Shown: piece by piece, positions 58,000 to 64,000 of the stretch
Numbering within the stretch: the first letter of the stretch is position 1
Layout of the letters: every line of letters starts with the position of its first letter
From: Porphyromonas endodontalis ATCC 35406
GTDB lineage: Bacteria; Bacteroidota; Bacteroidia; Bacteroidales; Porphyromonadaceae
NCBI RefSeq assembly: GCF_000174815.1
Contig: NZ_ACNN01000024.1
Location: 1 to 64,000, forward strand
Direction: 5' to 3'
DNA: 64,000 nt
Program-made: the position numbers and the translations under genes
Notes under the pieces: generated by a model
Seen by the model: the letters and a program-made list of their open reading frames with translations, nothing else
The model's database searches: none
What the model was told of the DNA's origin: nothing

Positions 58000-60969
58000 T
58001 TAGCTTAGCTTACGTATAGTGCCCTCCTTAGAGAGGATGCCGACGAGCTCGCGCCCTCGGATCTTAAACTCTACTTGCCCTCCGCCTCCCGCGCTCATCG
58101 GTTGTATCAGTGAGCGCAGTTTGTCGAGGGGGGCAATAACCTCGGGGTTGCTGCTTGCGCCTGCATACTCGCCCGTCAGGGAGAGCGTGGGACCGTACAC
58201 AATCCCCCCGTCTGCAAAGGCGTTAACTTTAGGGATGGAGGTGAGGGAGGCGATGATGCTTGCAATGCTCACCGCTGCCATAATGGGGCCCACAACGGGG
58301 ATACCGGCTTGCGATTTACCTGCCTCCGAGGCAGATACGGCCACGTTAGCGTTAAAGAGCGATAGGAGGTTGGGGAGGGCGTCCTTGATGACGCTTGCCA
58401 CGTTAGCCCCCCACTCGAGCCACGCTCCCGCAGCTTGCAGCATGGAGCTCTCTGTCATATCCCCCAGGTTGCCAATGATCCCTCCCATAGTGCCGGCGAG
58501 ATTGGCAATGTTGCCCACCGATTTTTGCACTCCGGCTACGTATCGATCCCACTCCTTGCGCGCTCTGTCGAGGCTCTTTTTGGTCGCATTGTATAGGGTC
58601 TCAGGGGCTTTGTTGACCGCCCCGGACACTAGCTCCTTGGCATCCCATTTTTTAGCGTCCTCTTGTTGCTGCTTTTTATCACGGCCAAATAGGTCGTTTT
58701 TATTTGCGACTTTGCCCGCCTTGTCTAGGGTCTCTCCGATGCCGACACGCTTACTCGCTCTACTCTCAATCGCAATAATCTCCTTGAGCTTGTCGAGGAT
58801 CTGTTGATACTCATTGATTTTCTTTTGCAGGGCGATGGCATCCTCTTTGTTGCTTTTATTGAGTTGCTCCTGCAGCTTAGAGATGTTGTTTGTGAGGCCC
58901 TCAATCGTTGTGAGGTTGTAGATTTTCTTTTCCTCCCCCTTATCCTTTTTTGTGGATGGTAGGGATAGAGAGTGGGTAGGTGTCTCGACCTTAGTCGGTG
59001 CCTCTTTTTTGTCATCTCCCCAGGATCCGCCAGCTCCTCCTAGGCTCTGTACACCTCGCGCCTGGTTGTTGTCCCGGATAGCGCGGGTTTGGTCATCGAT
59101 GGCGCGTGTGGTAGCCTCGATTTTGTCAGTTGGAGGGTCGGTAGCAAAGAGGTCGCCTATCCAGTCGATGAGGTCAGCCACAAGTCCGATTGCCACCTCG
59201 AGGGGCTTAATCACAAAATTCTCGATCCACCACCCCCAAAGCTCAAAGATGGGTCCGAGGCTCTCGATGAGCTTGCCCAGCTTATCGAGGACGGGGATAA
59301 GGAGGCGGATAATAAGGTCCACAAGAGGCATGAGTGCCTCGATGATCTTAACAATCGGAGGGATGAGACGGGCAAACAGCTCTATAATGGTGCGGATAAT
59401 CGGCATTAGGGAGCGGAGGGCAGAGGCTAATAGCCCCCCTAGGGTCGAGATAAGCTGCGTGATAGAGGGCATAAGGTCACGCACCGCTCCGATAAGGGCG
59501 TCAAAGGCCGGCTTAAGTCGCTCCATCATCTCGCCCGCGGTCTCCTGTACGGCCTGCCACAGGTCCTGGCAGGCTGCGCGGAACGTCTCGCTGTTTTCGT
59601 ACGCGATGTAGATGGCACCGGCAATAGCCCCAAAAATAAGGGCGTATTTGCCGAGAGGAGAGCCGATTAGAACCTTATTGATGCCGCTAAACGCCCCCTT
59701 AAGATTGGTAAGTAGGGGGGTAAGCTGCGCAAGGGGTACCAGCTGCTCTCCTAGGCCTGCCATCCAGGGCAGCATCCCTCCGGTGGCCTCGTTGATGGAT
59801 ATCTTCAGCTCGTCCATCCGGGCGCGCATCACCTCGAGTCGATGTGCCCAGGTGCTGTTACGGATGTTGGCCTGCTCGATGGCTGCATTTGACCCTGTCA
59901 CCTCCTTAGTCATGGCCCTAACGCCCTCTGCGTTCTTGAGCAAAAATTGGGCGGCCACGATGTTCTCGCGACCAAATGTTTTGGCGAGGAACGTGGCCTT
60001 TTCGGTCTCGGAGCTCATCCCATCAAGGTGTTTTTGGATGATCTGTAGACCTCCTGCAAAGCCCGTCTTTGTAATGTCGATCTTGAGCCGGGTCTGCATC
60101 GCGATAAGCATATTACGCATGGCAGTACCCGCCTCGGCGCCCTTGGTGTTGTTTTGGGCGAGGATTTCCAGCGCGGCGGCCGTCTCCTCGATGGACACGC
60201 CGGCAGAACTTGCGGCCGCCCCCGCAACCTTAAAGGACTCGGCGAGGTCGACAACCTCCGATCCTCCGGCTCTTGACCCTGCAGCTAGCACGTTGACGAT
60301 CCTTGCCGCCTCGGACGCCTCAAGCCCAAACTGGTTGATCGTCCCCGCAAGGGCGTTGCTTGCCTCCTCAAGGGGGAGAGCCCCTGCTTGAGCGAGCAGG
60401 ATGGTCTGCTCCTGCAACACCTTGAGCTGCTCGATTGGCACGTCAATTTGTCCCGCAAGGATGGCAAAGGCGCGTGCGGACTCCGACGCTCCTAATCCGC
60501 TCTCCACTCCGACCCGTCGTACGGTCTTGGAGAGGTCCTCGAGCTCCTCTCCGACTGACCCCGTGATGGCCGAGAGGTCGGCCATGGACTGCTCAAAGTT
60601 GATGGCGGGGGCTGCTAGATCTCCGAGTGCTGAGGCTATCCCCTGTACTTGGCTGATAATAGCCGATAGCTCGATAGTCTGTATCGCCGTAGAGATACGG
60701 TTTGCCGCCCGCTCCCCGTGCTCGCCAAATTGGTCGAGAGCATCTCGGCTCTCGTTGGTCTGCTTGGTAAGGCGCTGCTTAGCGTCTCGGGTCTGCTCGC
60801 TTGCCTGTGTCGTTTTATTTGCGGCCGCTTCGGCGGCTTGTGTCGCCTGCTCCCCCGCGCTATTGACCTTAGACTGCAGCTCCGAGACCTCACGAGCGAG
60901 GTCATCGGTCGCTGTGAGGGCTTGTGAGATGTCAACGTGGATAGTGGCAGTATGGATAGATTGACTCAT
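58000..60969 (-). CDS. Phage tail tape measure protein
   Basis: 989 residues. The TP901-type core is seen at about residues 110-350 (FEQSMADLSAITGSVGEE, GLGASESARAFAILAGQID, and EETAAALEILAQNNTKGAEAG). The N-terminal coiled coil (about 20-95), central hydrophobic stretch with LTPLLTNLKGAFSGINK and repeats of IIxLL around 500-570, and a C-terminal Gly/Ala-rich end complete the usual design. Its length sets the tail length. A long tail is implied, fitting a Mu-type myovirus or siphovirus. Confidence 0.9.
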   Translation of the reverse strand: MSQSIHTATIHVDISQALTATDDLAREVSELQSKVNSAGEQATQAAEAAANKTTQASEQTRDAKQRLTKQTNESRDALDQFGEHGERAANRISTAIQTIELSAIISQVQGIASALGDLAAPAINFEQSMADLSAITGSVGEELEDLSKTVRRVGVESGLGASESARAFAILAGQIDVPIEQLKVLQEQTILLAQAGALPLEEASNALAGTINQFGLEASEAARIVNVLAAGSRAGGSEVVDLAESFKVAGAAASSAGVSIEETAAALEILAQNNTKGAEAGTAMRNMLIAMQTRLKIDITKTGFAGGLQIIQKHLDGMSSETEKATFLAKTFGRENIVAAQFLLKNAEGVRAMTKEVTGSNAAIEQANIRNSTWAHRLEVMRARMDELKISINEATGGMLPWMAGLGEQLVPLAQLTPLLTNLKGAFSGINKVLIGSPLGKYALIFGAIAGAIYIAYENSETFRAACQDLWQAVQETAGEMMERLKPAFDALIGAVRDLMPSITQLISTLGGLLASALRSLMPIIRTIIELFARLIPPIVKIIEALMPLVDLIIRLLIPVLDKLGKLIESLGPIFELWGWWIENFVIKPLEVAIGLVADLIDWIGDLFATDPPTDKIEATTRAIDDQTRAIRDNNQARGVQSLGGAGGSWGDDKKEAPTKVETPTHSLSLPSTKKDKGEEKKIYNLTTIEGLTNNISKLQEQLNKSNKEDAIALQKKINEYQQILDKLKEIIAIESRASKRVGIGETLDKAGKVANKNDLFGRDKKQQQEDAKKWDAKELVSGAVNKAPETLYNATKKSLDRARKEWDRYVAGVQKSVGNIANLAGTMGGIIGNLGDMTESSMLQAAGAWLEWGANVASVIKDALPNLLSLFNANVAVSASEAGKSQAGIPVVGPIMAAVSIASIIASLTSIPKVNAFADGGIVYGPTLSLTGEYAGASSNPEVIAPLDKLRSLIQPMSAGGGGQVEFKIRGRELVGILSKEGTIRKLS

Positions 60970-60994
60970 AGTATTAGGGTTGGTGTGTTGGGTC

Positions 60995-61312
60995 TTATCG
61001 GTATCGCTCCTCGATGGCGCGGAGCTCCTCGGGGGTCATGATGTTGGGAGGGGCCTCCTCTCTTAGAGTGTCCCAGGGGAGCGGAAAAGCCTCGTGCGCG
61101 GAGATGGGAGAGGAGAGATGAGGGACAACGGAGGCGTACATAATGCTCCGCGCTTGCTCCCAGGTGGTGTGCGCCTCCTGCTCCTCTCGCTTGAGTTGCA
61201 TCGTAGCAATTGCGTGCCACTCCTCCGTGGTGAGGCGGGCAAAATCGGAGGGGCTCAGCCCGCAATGGGTCACGGCAAAGGCAAGGTCGTCATAGATCAT
61301 AGCGCGTAGCAT
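60995..61312 (-). CDS. Tail assembly chaperone-like protein
   Basis: 105 residues. HCGLSPSDFARLTTEEWHAIATM (split) followed by TTWEQARSIMYASV is the pattern of the GpGT-type or phage gp14-type chaperone that precedes tape measure genes. It overlaps the tail protein gene upstream by 23 bp and precedes the tape measure gene by 25 bp. No obvious slippery heptamer for frameshift fusion is noticed. Confidence 0.6.
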   Translation of the reverse strand: MLRAMIYDDLAFAVTHCGLSPSDFARLTTEEWHAIATMQLKREEQEAHTTWEQARSIMYASVVPHLSSPISAHEAFPLPWDTLREEAPPNIMTPEELRAIEERYR

Positions 61313-63347
61313 CTAAGGGTGAGGGGGCGTCGGATAGAGTGAGCTCGCTTGTCCCTAGTCGAGCATCGTACCGCGATCCCATGAGGCGGTAGGTGTGATG
61401 GGGGCGGTTACGGAGCCTAAACAGCGTCCCCACAGGGTAGGGAGTGGGGGTGGCTGTTGTGAGACTCAGGGTGTCGTGCGGCTTGGCCATCGTTGCAAAA
61501 TAGGAGGCAGCGACCCACTCGGGGACGGTACGCCCCCCGAGATCCTGCAGGGGTTTACCATCCTTGTCGGTGAGTTGCCCCTTGAGTGACGGGGGGAGAG
61601 CTACCCCCTTTATTGCAGTCGTGTAGGTTAAGTCGATGGGCTCTCCTTTGCGCAAGTAGGCCTTGCCCATATCGGCCACGACAAAGCGGTCGTACTCGCC
61701 CTTGTTGGCATACTCGTACGTGATGTAGATACGTCCTACCATCACCGTCGTCGGGGCGATCTCTGTCGCCTCGAGCCCATCTCGCACAGCATAAAAACGC
61801 AGGGGTATGTAGACAGCAAGGGTCGTAAGATCGACCTTGTAGCTAATGCCCCTATCTCGCTTGCGTTGCTCGTGTATCTCGATTGTCTGAGGGTAGACGA
61901 GGTCGGAGGCAAAGCCAAATTTTGCCAGTTTGCCCCCATTGAGCTCGGAGCGAGAGACTTTAGCGTAAGGGAGGTGGTTGCGTAGGTAGTCATTGATAGA
62001 GGTCTTGTAGTACGCTTGGTACTGCATCTTGTCTTTTGGGGTCACCGACCACACCGACCTAAAGGTATTCGCCCCCTCCTTGCCCTGCCCTATACAAAAT
62101 ATGAGCTGCCCTATTATTGAGTTATCGCGCACCTCGGTGGCGGTCTGCGGGAGCCGACGAAACTGCTTAGGATCCTTTTTGTCGGTCGCTGTGTAGCAGA
62201 CGCCCCCTCGAGCACTCATAAATTCCGGCTCCCTGCTATTGCCGGCTTTGATCTCAGCGACGGCGAGTAGGTCGCCGTCCCAATCCTCTAGCCCCTCAAA
62301 TCCGAGCTCAATATCGATCTTTATACCCGTCGCCTCAAGCGGTGGGTTATAGGGGATACTGAGAGCGACCGCCTCCTTAGCGACGTAGGGGATACGTACC
62401 TGCATCCCTCGCGCTTGCTCTCGCGCTGAGGGGCGTGTTGCCCTTTTTGCGACACCCTTAGAGGCGGATAGGGTAAATAGTGGCGGCATAGACTCGTTAA
62501 AGTAGTCCTCCAAGTAGGGGCAGGTAGGTAGGGGGAGCGTTGTAGGCTTAAACCGATAAACATTTTGGCTCCTCTCCTCAGGGAGATTGATGCGGATGGA
62601 GCCCATGGCTGCCTCCGTCTCGAGGCTGGGCGTCCCCTCTAGGTAGTGCTCTGAGGTCTCAAGGACTACGGGTGTTGACGTCGCAAGGTGGGAGACTCGC
62701 TCGATGCGCCATTTGCTACCTGTGTGGTAGCACACAAGCCCTAGAGAGGATAGTATCCCATCTAGTACCTCTCCGGCCGTCTCGGACGATATAAGTCCGT
62801 CCTCGTCCGTGCGGTAAATCTCTGCGTTAATATGTGCTGCAGTGAGCCAGGGCGCAACGTCCCCGGCCGCCTCTACCTCACTCTGACCGGTAAGCCTAAG
62901 GCAGCCCTTAATCACCTCCCACAAGGAGGTAACTTGCCGCTCAGTGCGTGGTAGCGCGTCGATGTCGAGACGGTAGTCATCGAGCCGCTTGATACCGCAG
63001 CTCGCAGTCAAGGTGCACTCGTAGGGTATCGAGTCGTACTGCTCCTCGTACAGCCCGCGCTCTACTCGCCCCTTAAATATGAGGGTAGTACCTGTCTTGA
63101 CCTCCATCCACCACTCGCGCTCATCGAGCACAATGTGCTCGTAAGCATAGTGCGTCTCCGAGACAAGATGCAGCTCTGTACGTGTCCCCCAGCGTGCGTC
63201 CATCGTGCGTCTCGCATCCCGCTCGACCACAAGGGGGCTCTCTCCCCATAGTTTGATTCGGCGCGCAGGAGCGGTACTCGATGCGCCCTCTCGGTATAGT
63301 GAGACTGAGTAGCGATTATTAGCGTATGTATAGCGGTCGTAGCTCAT
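61290..63347 (-). CDS. Tail/baseplate structural protein
   Basis: 685 residues, family not firmly identified. It starts YDRYTYANNRYSVSLY and has distal-tail-like strands in the first 150 residues (WMEVKTGTTLIFKGRVERG) and long beta-rich C-terminal regions. Placed in the tail module between tape measure/chaperone and the open-ended tail gene, it is probably a hub, distal tail or tail-associated protein. Confidence 0.65.
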   Translation of the reverse strand: MSYDRYTYANNRYSVSLYREGASSTAPARRIKLWGESPLVVERDARRTMDARWGTRTELHLVSETHYAYEHIVLDEREWWMEVKTGTTLIFKGRVERGLYEEQYDSIPYECTLTASCGIKRLDDYRLDIDALPRTERQVTSLWEVIKGCLRLTGQSEVEAAGDVAPWLTAAHINAEIYRTDEDGLISSETAGEVLDGILSSLGLVCYHTGSKWRIERVSHLATSTPVVLETSEHYLEGTPSLETEAAMGSIRINLPEERSQNVYRFKPTTLPLPTCPYLEDYFNESMPPLFTLSASKGVAKRATRPSAREQARGMQVRIPYVAKEAVALSIPYNPPLEATGIKIDIELGFEGLEDWDGDLLAVAEIKAGNSREPEFMSARGGVCYTATDKKDPKQFRRLPQTATEVRDNSIIGQLIFCIGQGKEGANTFRSVWSVTPKDKMQYQAYYKTSINDYLRNHLPYAKVSRSELNGGKLAKFGFASDLVYPQTIEIHEQRKRDRGISYKVDLTTLAVYIPLRFYAVRDGLEATEIAPTTVMVGRIYITYEYANKGEYDRFVVADMGKAYLRKGEPIDLTYTTAIKGVALPPSLKGQLTDKDGKPLQDLGGRTVPEWVAASYFATMAKPHDTLSLTTATPTPYPVGTLFRLRNRPHHTYRLMGSRYDARLGTSELTLSDAPSPLDATRYDL

Positions 63348-63349
63348 GG

Positions 63350-64000
63350 TTACTTATAGGATCCGTTTGTTATAATGTAGAGCTTGTACTTGCTGCTCCC
63401 GTCGTTGTATGCGTAGATATCGTACGTAGTACCCTTATTAAGGTGCACATTATAATAGCTCCCGATTTGCTGCCCCTGCATATCTTGGTTGCCCATCGTT
63501 GTGCGATTGCCATAACGCAGTACAGTTGACGCATACGGCGTTGTAAACAGTCGCCAGTGACGTGCTTGTCCTCGCTCAATACCACTAAGGCTTTGTATAT
63601 CGTAGACAATTGTTGCGGAGCCGTCTCTGTGATACTTGTCCCCTATTTTGTACTCTTTATCGCGCAATACTTTTTTGCTTTGCTCAATGTAGGTAGAGGG
63701 GATACCATCCATTGCCCGGTAAATCTCGTAGTCGTGTACCGTCCGTATATAACCGTCAACTCCGCCCCCGCCCCAAGGATCGGGTTTGTATCCGCCTCCT
63801 ACGTACTCGGTATGCGTATAGTCTGTCCATTCGCTTGAGTTTGTATTGACTGCGCGGTAAGCAAAGCGGATAATATCCTGCTCAACGTTGCCTAGACGTC
63901 GATCCGCATCGTTTTGCTTGTTTTTGAGGTCCTCTTGTAACTGTCGGATGGGACGCAGGTAGTTGTCATCGAGGGTCTCCCAGTTGACTTGATGCCCCTC
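63350..64000 (-). CDS. Partial tail structural protein, runs off the right edge
   Basis: The frame is open from 63350 to the window edge, giving at least 216 residues without its start; an internal ATG at 63712 is only the first methionine in an open frame. The upstream part reads LRPIRQLQEDLKNKQNDADRRL, a coiled coil, and then GGGYKPDPWGGGGVDGY, a glycine-rich linker. The C-terminal region (SKVLRDKEYK and after) is beta-rich, as in tail fibre or collar-like proteins. Identity remains uncertain. It ends 3 bp before the next gene. Confidence 0.65.
   Translation of the reverse strand, partial: EGHQVNWETLDDNYLRPIRQLQEDLKNKQNDADRRLGNVEQDIIRFAYRAVNTNSSEWTDYTHTEYVGGGYKPDPWGGGGVDGYIRTVHDYEIYRAMDGIPSTYIEQSKKVLRDKEYKIGDKYHRDGSATIVYDIQSLSGIERGQARHWRLFTTPYASTVLRYGNRTTMGNQDMQGQQIGSYYNVHLNKGTTYDIYAYNDGSSKYKLYIITNGSYK

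Larger units (their letters stand above)
40621..64000. mobile_element. Mu-like transposable prophage (left part, continues beyond window)
   Basis: From about 40.62 kb to the right edge the DNA encodes a Mu-type phage: LexA-like repressor, divergent early operon with MuA and MuB homologues, then head and tail genes. The left end is placed near the first AAAACGAAAAGTACA repeat; the exact terminal TG cannot be fixed without the right end and target duplication. Composition is GC-richer than the secretion locus next to it. No major capsid, prohead protease or right end is inside the window. Confidence 0.88.

Noticed and set aside
58019-58807. Long plus-strand open frame over the tape measure gene
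   Set aside because: It is antisense to a clear TP901-type tape measure protein; its translation is rich in Ser, Arg and Pro without domains, as expected for a shadow frame.
59612-60391. Another long plus-strand open frame over the tape measure gene
   Set aside because: Same reason: antisense to conserved coding sequence, low-complexity translation.
61290-64000. Diversity-generating retroelement, known in some Bacteroidales Mu-like phages
   Set aside because: No reverse transcriptase or template/variable repeat pair was seen inside the window; it could lie beyond the right edge.

Overview
The window is bacterial chromosome from a member of the Bacteroidota, most likely Bacteroidales and perhaps Porphyromonas (genus is inference). 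Support comes from repeated Bacteroidota-type promoters (a TTTG or TTG box, 19-20 bp, then TAnnTTTG), a short 287-residue primary sigma factor, a subtype iii type VI secretion locus (tssK/F/G/E with tssN, tssO, tssP, tssR), and a broken type IX secretion sorting domain. 

Layout. (1) 1-15.8 kb is mostly housekeeping: ribosomal proteins L31 (type B) and L34, a DegP/HtrA protease, RpoD, chorismate synthase, a SlyD-type prolyl isomerase, an ECF sigma factor with a probable anti-sigma and a periplasmic protein, a FucP-like sugar transporter, a DUF2520/KdsC/Maf operon, an L,D-transpeptidase lipoprotein and tRNA-Ser(CGA). A nuclease-ImmA/IrrE metallopeptidase fusion (5.0-6.2 kb) sits among them. (2) 15.8-23.9 kb, directly beside tRNA-Ser, is a five-ORF leftward operon that looks like a composite defence module. 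It holds a methylase-like protein, a 1313-residue GIY-YIG/SF2 helicase/N6-adenine methylase polypeptide, an OLD-type ATPase-TOPRIM nuclease split in two by an apparent one-base frameshift, and a UvrD-like helicase. The last two resemble Gabija GajA and GajB in architecture and size. (3) 24.6-40.0 kb is a Bacteroidota type VI secretion locus read leftward (ClpV, two Hcp, TssE, F, N, K, G, two TssO-like, TssP, TssR). At its left, on the opposite strand, is a probable effector-immunity pair. Sheath (tssB/tssC) and spike (tssI) genes are not present. (4) From about 40.6 kb to the right edge is the left part of a Mu-like transposable prophage. It has end-proximal repeats, a LexA-like repressor, a divergent early operon (Cro-like protein, MuA transposase, MuB, small early genes, GemA-like and DUF3164 proteins), and an independently expressed GIY-YIG 'moron' at the early/late boundary. 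The leftward late genes are a virion morphogenesis protein, a MuF head protein with a C-terminal toxin-like domain, portal, gp36-like protein, both terminase subunits, tape measure and tail proteins. The prophage runs off the window; capsid, protease and right end are not seen. 

The points most worth checking are the composite defence operon with its split nuclease gene, the MuF-toxin fusion, a promoter-hairpin-terminator unit at 52137-52254 that looks like a phage small RNA of about 80 nt, and the effector-immunity pair beside the secretion locus. All assignments come from reading motifs and lengths by eye; no searches were run.
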